This document shows positions 49,921 through 58,063 of a DNA stretch of 64,000 nucleotides, piece after piece. Position numbers and translations under genes: made by a program. The stretch is from Streptomyces sp. NBC_01275 (lineage in GTDB: Bacteria > Actinomycetota > Actinomycetes > Streptomycetales > Streptomycetaceae): contig NZ_JAPEOZ010000001.1 in the NCBI RefSeq assembly GCF_026340655.1, positions 5,332,001-5,396,000 on the forward strand, read 5' to 3'. The notes under the pieces were generated by a model. It saw only the letters and a list, made by a program, of their open reading frames with translations, did not search any database and was not told the DNA's origin. The first letter of the stretch is position 1. Each line of letters opens with the position of its first letter.

Positions 49921-52626
49921 ATGGCCAGCGAGTGGTTTATGGACCTGCGGAACACGAGCAACTGGTCGCAGTACGGGAAGGTTCTGGGTGACTTCCGGGT
50001 GAAGTACACGCACCCGACGACCCAGCTCCAGGACCACGGCGATGAGGTCCTCGCCCTCACGCCTGAGCTGAAGCTTGTCCTCGACAAGGCGCCGTCCGGG
50101 ACGACGTTCTGCAACCACTCCACCCCCAACCGGGGCAACGAGCCGGACTGGCGCTATGTGGAGCTTCTCCTGCGGATCGCCACCCGTAAGGCAGCCCTGA
50201 GGATGCGCGCCCAGGATCAGGGGAATGACCTGGTCGCGCTGTGGGCGTGCGAGCATCAGCGGCTCGGCGGGTCAACCGGCAACATCCAGATCTCCACCGT
50301 CAAGAACGTGCCACAGAACCTGATCGAGGCCCTCGCCGGATCTTTGGCCGCGCCGGCGGCTACGGCAACACCGCCTTGGACGCCGCCCGCCGAGCCCTCC
50401 GGCGTGCCGGTCACCATGCCCGGTCTACTCGTCTCGCCGCCCTCACCGGCGGTGGCCGCCCCCATTCTGGTCGGGTCCGTGCCGCGGCTGGCCTCGGCCT
50501 TCCAGGACCGCACCAGCGTGCGTCACAGGATCGATCGGGCCCGTGACAGTCATGCCACGACGGTCCTGACGCAGGTGCTCTCGGGCGGCGGCGGAGTGGG
50601 CAAGTCCCAGATGGCAGCCGCCTACGCCCACCAAGCGCTGGCCGCCGGGACCGAACTGGTGGTGTGGGCCAACGCCACCGAGATCGACCAGATCACCGCC
50701 CTGTACGCGCAAGCCGCCCACCGCGTCCAAGCCCCCGGGGCTCAGGGCGTAGACGCCGAGAGCGACGCGCAGGCATTCATGACCTGGCTCGCCACGACGT
50801 CCCGCTCCTGGCTGGTGGTCCTCGATGACATCACTGACCCCAACGCCGCCGAACCGTGGTGGCCACCCCCCTCCCTCTCCAGCAGAGGCTGGGTACTGGC
50901 CACCACCCGCCGCCGTGAGGCCCAACTCTCCGGGGGTGGCCGGACCGTGATCCCCATTGACACCTACACTCCCAGTGAAGCAGCCGCCTACCTGCGCGAT
51001 CGTCTCACCACCGAAGAAACCACCCACCTGCTGGACGACCGTGCTGTCGCACTCGCCACCACGCTGGGGCTTCTGCCGCTGGCGCTCGCCCACGCCGCCG
51101 CCTACATGATCAACGAAGACGTGAACTGCTCCCAGTACCTTCACCTCTTCAACGACAGCACCGCACAACTGGACGACCTCCTACCCCGCCACGCCGACAC
51201 CGAGGGATACGGCCGCCAGGTCGCCGCCGCGCTACTCCTCTCCCTCGACGCCGCCCAGAAATGCGACCCCATCGGGCTAGCTGTCCCTGCACTACGCCTT
51301 GCCGCTGTCCTGGACCCCGCTGGCCACCCCCAGACCTTATGGACCGGCGAATTCTTCGACCATCACCTGGAAGCCCACCACGCCGCGCGCCCCGGTTCGG
51401 GCTCGGCCCGGGCCGCGCTTCGGCTGCTGCACCGCTACGGCCTGATCACCGACAACTTCCGCAACGGCCCGCGCGCCGTCCAGGTGCACGCCCTCACCGC
51501 CCGAGCCGCCTTGGAGATAACCCCGGCCGCCGAACTCCCCGCGACCGTCAGAGCTGCCGCCGACGCTCTCCTGGAGCTCTGGCCAGAAGCTGATCACACG
51601 GACCCCGAGCTGTGCGCCGTCCTGCGGGCCAACACCGACATCCTGCACACGCACGCCGCAGACCTCCTGTGGGGCCCTGACAGCCACCCGGTCCTGTACC
51701 GGGCCGGCCACAGCCTTTCCGACGCGGGCCTCTACACCGCTGCGATTGTCCACTGGGACCGCCTGGTGACGGATGCCCTGCGGCTGTTGGGTTCTGAACA
51801 CCACGACACCCTGACCGCCCGGGCCAACCTGGCCAGCTCTTACCGCCGGGCCGGGCGTACGGCTGAGGCCGTTGCCCTGTTGGAGCAGGTGGTGGCCGAC
51901 AGCGAGCGGCTGTTGGGTCCTGAGCACTCCGACACCCTCACCGCCCGGGCCAACCTGGCCACCTCGTATCGGCAGGCGGGGCGTACGGCTGAGGCCATCG
52001 TCCTGCTGGAGCAGGTGCTGACCGACGCTCAGCGGCTGTTGGGTCCTGAGCACTCCGACACCCTCACTGTCCGGAACAACCTGGCCACCTCGTATCGGCA
52101 GGCGGGGCGTACGGCTGAGGCCATTGTCCTGCTGAAACGGGTGCTGGACGACGCCCTGCGGCTGTGGGGTGCCGAACACCACGACACCCTCGCTGTCCGG
52201 AGCAGCCTGGCCAGTTCTTACCGGCAGGTAGGGCGTACGGCTGAGGCCGTTGCCCTGTTGGAGCAGGTGGTGGCCGACAGCGAGCGGCTGCTGGGTCCCC
52301 AACACCACGACACCCTCACCGTCCGGGCCAACCTGGCCAGCTCCTATCGGCAGGCGGGGCGTACGGCTGAGGCCATCGTCCTGCTGGAGCAGGTGCTGGA
52401 CGACGCCCTGCGGCTGTGGGGTGCCGAACACCACGACACCCTCGCTGTCCGGAGCAACTTGGCCAGCTCTTACTCGCGGGCGGGGCGTACGGCTGAGGCC
52501 GTTGCCCTGTTGGAGCAGGTGGTGGCCGACAGCGAGCGACTGCTGGGTCCCCAACACCACGACACCCTCACCAATCGGGGCAAACTGGAAGCGATTGCCA
52601 AAGAAGGTGGCACCCGTAGCAGGTGA
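49921..52626 (+). CDS. STAND NTPase with near-identical TPR array
   Basis: A 901-residue protein. Residues 1-120 form an unrecognised N-terminal domain (ASEWFMDLRNTSNWSQYGK). A Pro-rich linker follows. The NB-ARC-type ATPase has the P-loop VLSGGGGVGKSQMAAAYAH near 215, Walker B SWLVVLDDITDP near 300, and GLLPLALAHAAAYM. The C-terminus has six and a half 42-residue TPR units, each with the pattern LLGPEHxDTLTxRxNLAxSYRxAGRTAEA. The ATG at 49921 is preceded at 10 nt by GGAGGA; a GTG at 49903 is an alternative. The stop overlaps the next frame (GTGA). A plausible pathogen- or stress-sensing switch. Confidence 0.88.
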   Translation: MASEWFMDLRNTSNWSQYGKVLGDFRVKYTHPTTQLQDHGDEVLALTPELKLVLDKAPSGTTFCNHSTPNRGNEPDWRYVELLLRIATRKAALRMRAQDQGNDLVALWACEHQRLGGSTGNIQISTVKNVPQNLIEALAGSLAAPAATATPPWTPPAEPSGVPVTMPGLLVSPPSPAVAAPILVGSVPRLASAFQDRTSVRHRIDRARDSHATTVLTQVLSGGGGVGKSQMAAAYAHQALAAGTELVVWANATEIDQITALYAQAAHRVQAPGAQGVDAESDAQAFMTWLATTSRSWLVVLDDITDPNAAEPWWPPPSLSSRGWVLATTRRREAQLSGGGRTVIPIDTYTPSEAAAYLRDRLTTEETTHLLDDRAVALATTLGLLPLALAHAAAYMINEDVNCSQYLHLFNDSTAQLDDLLPRHADTEGYGRQVAAALLLSLDAAQKCDPIGLAVPALRLAAVLDPAGHPQTLWTGEFFDHHLEAHHAARPGSGSARAALRLLHRYGLITDNFRNGPRAVQVHALTARAALEITPAAELPATVRAAADALLELWPEADHTDPELCAVLRANTDILHTHAADLLWGPDSHPVLYRAGHSLSDAGLYTAAIVHWDRLVTDALRLLGSEHHDTLTARANLASSYRRAGRTAEAVALLEQVVADSERLLGPEHSDTLTARANLATSYRQAGRTAEAIVLLEQVLTDAQRLLGPEHSDTLTVRNNLATSYRQAGRTAEAIVLLKRVLDDALRLWGAEHHDTLAVRSSLASSYRQVGRTAEAVALLEQVVADSERLLGPQHHDTLTVRANLASSYRQAGRTAEAIVLLEQVLDDALRLWGAEHHDTLAVRSNLASSYSRAGRTAEAVALLEQVVADSERLLGPQHHDTLTNRGKLEAIAKEGGTRSR
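51762..52590 (+). repeat. 126-bp tandem repeats encoding TPR units
   Basis: About six and a half head-to-tail 126-bp units, extremely alike at DNA level; cgggcgtacggctgaggcc recurs in nearly every unit. Similarity this high suggests recent expansion or gene conversion, and unit number may vary among strains. Confidence 0.9.
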
Positions 52627-53044
52627 GCCCTGAATTATTGCTGCATGGGACGATGCACTTCGATCAGCCCTTGCCTCGCGAGCTGAAGGTCGTCGATTCC
52701 TCCTCGCTGTTCAGGTTGGAGAAGCGGGCATATGACCTCGGTTTGAGCCAGCGTGGGTGCAAGCCAATGTGGTGCCCGACGGAACCCACTACCTGTGGCC
52801 AGACTTCTGGCACTCCCTGTCCCACCGCCCGGACGTTCCACGTCAGCTGCGGTGCGAACTGCTGATCACTCTGCGTGAGGGAGAACGCGTGGGGAGCTTG
52901 CTGGATGTACTTCCCGATGCCTTCACCCCGCTGCCGCGGGTGACTTCACGAGATGAAGGCATGCAGGTACGTCAGCTCCTCGGTCACGCTCCCTCGGTCA
53001 GGGAATGGCTACTGCGGGAGGGCGAGGGCTCGGGTCGGCTGTGA
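52623..53044 (+). pseudogene. frameshifted gene coupled to the TPR ATPase
   Basis: A GTG at 52623 overlaps the ATPase stop (GTGA). The first frame reads LHGTMHFDQPLPRELKVVDS to LSQRG near 52752. The clear continuation WVQANVVPDGTHYLWPDFWH lies in another frame and runs to GEGSGRL at 53044. Joining them by one base gives a protein of about 140 residues. No known family recognised. The overlap implies it worked with the ATPase. Confidence 0.55.
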
Positions 53045-53179
53045 CAGACAAGCGTCGCCAGCAGACGAGTGCGCATCCCAGAGTGAGGAAGGCTTCGTGG
53101 ATGTCGTCGCGAACCTCCCAGCGAATCCGCAGACGGCGGAACCAGTGCAGGTGGGCCGGGTGCGGCGCCACGCCCTGCG

Positions 53180-53470
53180 CCGGCGTTGTGCTCCTGCTCG
53201 TTGCCCGCCGACGTCGTCAAAGGGATCAGGACGGATGGTTTGCGGAGGGCAGTGAGTTCGGCGATCGTGCCCGCGCCGCCTGCGGGAGATGACGACGCCG
53301 GCGAGCGCGAGGACATCGGGGAGTTCCGGGCCGATGAAGTCGGTGACCAGGAAGCCTCTTCCGGAGGCCCTCCCCGAGCGCCGGGTCGTGATCATCATGT
53401 GCGGCTGCACGACTCCGGGCGCGGAACCGGTGCTCAGCCACGAGCACAAGCAGATTGAACGACAGCCGTA
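53180..53470 (-). pseudogene. MurG-like glycosyltransferase remnant
   Basis: The minus strand carries pieces of a GT28/MurG-type C-terminal domain in three frames: QPHMMITTRRSGR, FLVTDFIGPELPDVLALAGVVISR, and AGGAGTIAELTALRKPSVLI followed by PLTTSAGNEQEHNA, the nucleotide-sugar binding loop. The order is right but the frames are not connected. No N-terminal half is present. Confidence 0.6.
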
Positions 53471-53514
53471 CGAGGAGGGACTCGACGGGCTGCCAGCCCT
53501 CCATCGGCACTCGA

Positions 53515-54000
53515 TCACCGCTCGCGCGCATCCCTCCAGTAGTCATGGAGCATCTCGGTTGGCCACGAAGGCTGTGTGACAGGGCCGCGCGGGAGCATCT
53601 CCTTGAACACGGCCACGAAGTCGATGACCGGTGTGCCGTCGACGGCGTCGAGGTCCGTCACGTGGAGGTCGCGCCCGTCCACTCCGAGCAGGCGGGGGAA
53701 CGACGTCGCGATCCGGGCGGGGCGCCGGTGGTTGCGGTGTACGAAGGTTCCGGTCGCCGGCCACTCCGGGTTGTTGCGAGGGCTGCGGGCATGCAGCGCG
53801 ACGTCGCTGGGTGAGCCCTCGGAGAAGTACCAGGTGACCTGGAGATGCGAGAACTCCTCGATCCCCTGCAACGTGTCGAGGGGGTAGTCCGGGCGCAGCC
53901 GGATGATGGATTCCACGCCGCCCTGGAAGTCGTCGCCGACCTTCAGATGGCCCCCCACAACCGTGGCGACGATCGGCACCTCGATGGACTGTTCGGTCAC
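53515..54000 (-). CDS. TrmO-family (TsaA-like) methyltransferase domain protein
   Basis: The 161-residue protein matches the TrmO/YaeB beta-barrel family, which N6-methylates t6A37 in some tRNAs. Visible features are the LRPDYPLDTLQGIEEFSHLQVTWYF core and RRPARIATSFPRLLGVDGRDLHVTDLDAVDGTPVIDF, the family's signature DxxDGTP element. The family's usual strand pattern is complete, but the C-terminal domain of full-length TrmO is absent, as in many actinobacterial copies. Substrate uncertain. Confidence 0.75.
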   Translation of the reverse strand: MTEQSIEVPIVATVVGGHLKVGDDFQGGVESIIRLRPDYPLDTLQGIEEFSHLQVTWYFSEGSPSDVALHARSPRNNPEWPATGTFVHRNHRRPARIATSFPRLLGVDGRDLHVTDLDAVDGTPVIDFVAVFKEMLPRGPVTQPSWPTEMLHDYWRDARER

Positions 54001-54074
54001 AACTGCCCCTTCTTTCCCTCCAGATGGGATGCCCGGTACGTGTCCGCACCGCGCGCCCCATCGTCATGGCGCGG

Positions 54075-55463
54075 TCAGGCTACTCGCCTGAGCACGGCCT
54101 TGGCTCGTTCGTCGATCTCCGCTGCCGCGCTGATCCCGCGGTTGCGGTACGGGGAGAGAACCCGGCGCATGTTGATCACCGCATCGCGGGCTCGACCGGA
54201 ATGGACGCCGTTCATGGCGTCCAGGGCTTGGGCCCAAGTGCCGCACGCGGCCTCGACGTTGCCCTGACTTGCCTGCGCGGCGCCCAGGTATCCCAAGGTC
54301 ACGACGTGAGTGCGACCGAAGGCACCGGTCTCCCTCGTATGGACGCTGCGCCAGAACTCGTCCTGGGCTCCCTGGAGGTCGCCGAGAGCCCAGAGCGCGC
54401 GAGCTGTTTCGTGCGCCAGGCTGGCCTCGGAGAAGAACCAGACACGGGCGGGCTCGTCATCCCCGGGCTTTGCCGCCGCGAGGTCGTCCTCAGCCCGGAG
54501 GAGGGCTGTACGCGCTTCTTGCCGCCGTCCGGCCGTGGCCAGGCTCCGCGCCCGCACGACGCCTAGCAAGGCTCGTTCGCGCGGAGTCGCCAGGGTGTAC
54601 CGCTTGTGTTGGACCGAGGCCGTCGCGATGTCCACGGCTGCCTTGGGGTGGCCGAGATCTGTCGCCTGGTGGGCCATGGCTCGCAGGACGTGGCCGGCCA
54701 GCGGTGCGTCTTCGGCCTCGGCCGCCAGCTTCACCGCCAGGGTGAAGTACCGCCGGGCGGCCTCGTGGTGCGATGCGTCGAAGCTCATCCAGCCGGCGAC
54801 GTACACCAGCTCGGCGGCGGCGGCGAAGAGGCGGCAGCGCGTCTCGTCACTGGCGAAGACACCGCCGACGTACGTCGCGACGTCGTCGTAGATGTACTGG
54901 TAGAGGGCTGTCCGGCCGTCCACTCCGCCTTGGCGTTGGTCGCGCTTCGAGAAGAACTCGGTCATCTCCTTCAGCGCGTTGATCTCGGCAGTCCCGATTC
55001 TCCGGGTCGTCGAAGCGGGGCGCGATCGGGCACGCTCGGGGGCCTCGTCCCACCACGTCTGTCCAGGCAGGGCGAGTCCGGTCACCGAGTAGGCAGTGCC
55101 GGCCAGCACTCGGCGTCGCTCCAGGTCCACGTTGCTTCTCCCCAGATCCACCAACGCACTCACCGTATCGACGTCCCATTCGGATGCCATTACCGCACCC
55201 GATTTCGGCGGGGTGAGGCCGATCTCGGCGGGAGTGATGGGGCGTTGGAGCCGACGGGACAATGTCTCGCTCAAGATAATGGGCGCCCGCCCGGAGGGTT
55301 CCGTTCCCGCGATCCACATCGCGATGTGCGAGCGGCTGGTGCCGAGCAGCTCGTCGGCGCCGACCTCGGCCGCAACCCGTACGAGGGCAGCGGCGACCTT
55401 CGGCTGCGACCAGCCGGTTTCCGCGATCACAGCGGCAAGCTTCTCGTTCCGCTCGCGCCTCAT
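54075..55463 (-). CDS. XRE-like regulator with TPR-type C-terminal domain
   Basis: The 462-residue protein begins at an ATG at 55463. Residues 5-60 form a helix-turn-helix-like region (KLAAVIAETGWSQPKVAAAL and LGTSRSHIAMWIAGTEPSGR). The rest is helical, with tandem TPR-like pairs including HHEAARRYFTLAVKLAAEAED and KAAVDIATASVQHKRYTLA. This layout is common in large Streptomyces families of NsdA-type developmental regulators. The ligand is unknown. Transcribed away from the HATPase gene at 55798. Confidence 0.8.
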   Translation of the reverse strand: MRRERNEKLAAVIAETGWSQPKVAAALVRVAAEVGADELLGTSRSHIAMWIAGTEPSGRAPIILSETLSRRLQRPITPAEIGLTPPKSGAVMASEWDVDTVSALVDLGRSNVDLERRRVLAGTAYSVTGLALPGQTWWDEAPERARSRPASTTRRIGTAEINALKEMTEFFSKRDQRQGGVDGRTALYQYIYDDVATYVGGVFASDETRCRLFAAAAELVYVAGWMSFDASHHEAARRYFTLAVKLAAEAEDAPLAGHVLRAMAHQATDLGHPKAAVDIATASVQHKRYTLATPRERALLGVVRARSLATAGRRQEARTALLRAEDDLAAAKPGDDEPARVWFFSEASLAHETARALWALGDLQGAQDEFWRSVHTRETGAFGRTHVVTLGYLGAAQASQGNVEAACGTWAQALDAMNGVHSGRARDAVINMRRVLSPYRNRGISAAAEIDERAKAVLRRVA

Positions 55464-55601
55464 CGTGCGCCCCTGTTCACAAGATGATCTTTGACGGGTT
55501 TGACGGCATCGCCGACCGGTGGGGGATACCAACCCACCGTGATTCACGGTTCGCTCAAGGTCAACCAAACCACCAACTGGCTTTCCCCCGGGAGGGATTC
55601 G

Positions 55602-55787
55602 GTGAACGCAATTCAGACGTACGGCTCTGGAGACCGGATGCCGCCGGGCGGGCAGGGCCATGTCTCCGAGCCTGCCCAGGCCAGAGAAGGAGGTCCGAGA
55701 ACGGCGGTCGACACGCACCTCCGCAGCTTCGACGCCTCCACCGAGACCTGCCGCCGAGTCCTTGACGGACTCCGGCGGACACTGTGA
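55602..55787 (+). CDS. short protein upstream of the HATPase gene
   Basis: The frame of 61 residues starts at a GTG preceded at 5 nt by GGAGGGA and stops 10 bp before the HATPase ATG, so it could be co-translated. The sequence has no membrane helix and ends DASTETCRRVLDGLRRTL. Similar small proteins occur beside ATP-binding regulators in Streptomyces; function unknown. Confidence 0.45.
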   Translation: MNAIQTYGSGDRMPPGGQGHVSEPAQAREGGPRTAVDTHLRSFDASTETCRRVLDGLRRTL

Positions 55788-55797
55788 GGAGGCCGAG

Positions 55798-56745
55798 ATG
55801 ATGCCTATCTGGAGCCTGGAGTCCGTCATCGAGTCCCCCGAGTACCGGGTGAGCCTCACCATGGTCTCGGACGACATGGCACCCGGGGCGGCACGGACCT
55901 TCACGCGGGAAACGCTGTCGGCCTGGGGACTTGAAGAGCTGATGGACCGCACGGTCCTGATCGTCAGCGAACTCACCACGAACGCCGAGCGCCACGGCGG
56001 TACGCCAGGCGGCACCGAGCGCCCTTCGGACGCGGACAGCCAGGTGGTGGTCGAGCACATCACGCTGACCCTCACCGCCCAGAGCGGAACCGTGGGCATC
56101 GAGGTGGAGGACAACTCCCCCCTGCCGCCGATCCCTCGCACCAGCGGGCCGGACTCGCTGGACGGACGCGGTCTTCTGCTCGTCACGGCCGAGGCCGACG
56201 CATGGACGGCTTGCCTCAATCAAGACGGCAGCGGCAAGCGGGTTCTCGCGGTCGTGAAACGCCGAGAGTCCGTCCCCTGCGGCCCGACCCCCACCGCACA
56301 CCCCTTTCAGCCCTACTCGCTCGCCATGGAGGCGTTCGCCATGCCTGCTCAACACGCGCCCGTCGCCGCGCCCTTACCTCCGAGGAAGAAGATGGAAGAC
56401 GTCGTGACGCAGCACGCGCCGATCGCGCAGCCGAGGGCGACCAGGGCTGGGACTGTCCAGCCGAGGCCGTACATCGCTCCCAGGTTGTTGACCTTGATGA
56501 CGCGGCGGATCGCGTCGTCGACTGAGCTGTTGGCTGCTTGGAACAGGCCGTCGGACAGAGCGTCGACCACGGTGATGGCGACGGAGGTGAAGGCGACGGC
56601 GCAGAAGGAGAAGAGGACGCCGGTCATCGTGCCGATCGCCGCCTGGGCGAGGGCGCGTTCGTCCCGTCGCCAGGCCGCGAACATCAACTGGATGCAGAAC
56701 GTGCCGACGGTCAAGGCGAGGCCGATGGGCAACAGCAGCTCGTAG
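55798..56745 (+). CDS. anti-sigma-type HATPase (RsbW-like) with read-on tail
   Basis: ATP-binding serine-kinase-type protein. It starts at an ATG with GAGGAGG six bases upstream. The ATP-binding core runs to about residue 150: the N-box is LIVSELTTNAERHGG, and the G-boxes are VEDNSPLPPIPRTSG and LDGRGLLLVTAEADAW. Related proteins end soon after RVLAVVKRRE, but here the frame stays open for about 160 more residues, across the opposite-strand membrane gene at 56349-56951. The tail is most likely an artefact of a rearrangement that removed the native stop. Probable regulatory role in stress response or development. Confidence 0.7.
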   Translation: MMPIWSLESVIESPEYRVSLTMVSDDMAPGAARTFTRETLSAWGLEELMDRTVLIVSELTTNAERHGGTPGGTERPSDADSQVVVEHITLTLTAQSGTVGIEVEDNSPLPPIPRTSGPDSLDGRGLLLVTAEADAWTACLNQDGSGKRVLAVVKRRESVPCGPTPTAHPFQPYSLAMEAFAMPAQHAPVAAPLPPRKKMEDVVTQHAPIAQPRATRAGTVQPRPYIAPRLLTLMTRRIASSTELLAAWNRPSDRASTTVMATEVKATAQKEKRTPVIVPIAAWARARSSRRQAANINWMQNVPTVKARPMGNSSS

Positions 56746-56951
56746 TTGTCCCGGAACCAACCGGCGTTGAGATCGATGGCGGTGGTTTCGTTGACGGCCT
56801 TGGCGGCGAGGTCGGCCGCGCTGGCGGCCAGCTCACCCGCTGACTTCGCGATCCACGCCCCGATGCCGTCCGTGACGGTCCCGGCGGGGTTGGTGGCGAA
56901 GTCGACGGTGTCGCAGACGGTGTTCATCAGCGGAAGGTCGCAGACTCCCAT
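56349..56951 (-). CDS. T4SS polytopic membrane protein (VirB6/TrbL-like), probably truncated
   Basis: A 200-residue protein starting MGVCDLPLMNTVCDTV. It has membrane helices around residues 73-95 (LLLPIGLALTVGTFCIQLMF), 105-130 and 160-185 (LGWTVPALVALGCAIGAC). Homologues in Streptomyces conjugative elements start alike and are about twice as long, so the 3' half is missing. It heads the remains of a transfer-type cluster that continues leftwards on the minus strand to the C40 peptidase. The 3' end overlaps the HATPase tail. Confidence 0.6.
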   Translation of the reverse strand: MGVCDLPLMNTVCDTVDFATNPAGTVTDGIGAWIAKSAGELAASAADLAAKAVNETTAIDLNAGWFRDNYELLLPIGLALTVGTFCIQLMFAAWRRDERALAQAAIGTMTGVLFSFCAVAFTSVAITVVDALSDGLFQAANSSVDDAIRRVIKVNNLGAMYGLGWTVPALVALGCAIGACCVTTSSIFFLGGKGAATGAC

Positions 56952-56978
56952 GGCGGTACCTCCTTTCTGGGGTGGGGG

Positions 56979-57668
56979 TCAGGGCGCGACGGTCGGCAGG
57001 ACACCGGCCAGGGAGCAGGGCTGGGAGGGGCGGCACTGGACCGCGAGGGTGGTGACGCGGTTCTCGGCACCGCCGTGCGGTGAGCCGTTCCAGGCGATCG
57101 ACTGTTTGCCGGAGACCGTCACGGCGTAGACGTACGCGGTGGTGATCGCCCCAGGGTCCGCCTGCAGGGCCTGGGTGAACGAGTCGGGGAAGTGCGCCTC
57201 GTTCACGGTGGCGGTGGCGAACTGGCCGTTGGCGGCCATCTCCTTCCACAGCACGCGCGAGGGAACGAGCGCGTCGACCGAGGCGCTGTCGGCGTACTTT
57301 GTCTCGCTGGTCAGCCACTTGTGCAGGGCAGACAGCAGCTCATGCTGGGAGTAGGCACGGGTGTCGTAGGACCACAGCGCCGCGGCTGCCGCCTTCCCGA
57401 AGGTGATCGGGTCGTGCGTGGACGGGGGCATGGGCAGTGCACTGCGGCTCCCGTGCGGTGGTGGGGAGGAGAAAGCAGAAGCGGTCGGAGAGGAGTGGGA
57501 AGCCGAACTCGCCTGCGGTGCGGGAGCCTTGGAGGAGGTCCTGCCGTCGCGGGTGAGGTAGGCGGCCAGGCCGGCGAGGGCGACGAGCACCACCAGGACA
57601 GCGGTGCCGAGCAGCGCCCGGCGGCGCACGCGAGATGCGCCGCCGGGGTTCGTGGAACGGGGAGACAT
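56979..57668 (-). CDS. conjugation-associated single-pass membrane protein
   Basis: The 229-residue protein starts at the ATG at 57668, with the preceding stop overlapping. It has a short basic N-terminus, a membrane helix (LLGTAVLVVLVALAGLAAYL), a Ser/Pro-rich stalk (about 45-80), and an extracytoplasmic domain with two cysteines near the end. Proteins like this sit in the VirB/Tra clusters of actinobacterial elements, in the TcpC/VirB8-like position. Function inferred only from location. Confidence 0.6.
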   Translation of the reverse strand: MSPRSTNPGGASRVRRRALLGTAVLVVLVALAGLAAYLTRDGRTSSKAPAPQASSASHSSPTASAFSSPPPHGSRSALPMPPSTHDPITFGKAAAAALWSYDTRAYSQHELLSALHKWLTSETKYADSASVDALVPSRVLWKEMAANGQFATATVNEAHFPDSFTQALQADPGAITTAYVYAVTVSGKQSIAWNGSPHGGAENRVTTLAVQCRPSQPCSLAGVLPTVAP

Positions 57669-57976
57669 CAGTGGACCTGCGTCCCAAGCGTGCTGAAGAA
57701 CGCCACCACACCGTTCGCGGCACCCAGCAGGAGGGCCGCGCCAGCGCTGACCAGCACGCCCTTCTTGCCGCTGGCCTCGGCCTGGTGACCGCCGGAGTGA
57801 TGGCCCCAGGCCCACACGCCCGCGCTGACGGCGAGCGCGCCGACCACGGCGATGATCCCGAAGAGGTTGATCGAGCCCATCACCTGCTTGAGGACCGCCA
57901 AGCCGGGGAGGCCACCATCGTTCGGCTTGATCCCGGGGTCGTAGGCGAGCTGGACGACCTTGTCGGCGAGATACAT
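57668..57976 (-). CDS. DUF6112-like small membrane protein (T4SS)
   Basis: A 102-residue protein with two helices (LFGIIAVVGALAVSAGVWAWG and GVLVSAGAALLLGAANGVVAFF), which is the pattern of VirB2-like pilin or TrbC-type proteins. It is ATGA-coupled to the following gene. It lies between the C40 peptidase gene and the stalk protein, and the order matches actinobacterial transfer clusters. Confidence 0.65.
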   Translation of the reverse strand: MYLADKVVQLAYDPGIKPNDGGLPGLAVLKQVMGSINLFGIIAVVGALAVSAGVWAWGHHSGGHQAEASGKKGVLVSAGAALLLGAANGVVAFFSTLGTQVH

Positions 57977-58063
57977 TAAGAACTCCAGTTCGATTTAATG
58001 CACACCAAAGCCCGAGGGGGGCGAAGCGGCGGTGCAAGGAAAGGGGGAGGGGAGAAGCGCCGG

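Noticed and set aside
51762..52590. Regular repeats considered as CRISPR
   Set aside because: The 126-bp period is coding, in frame and unspaced, and encodes TPR units.
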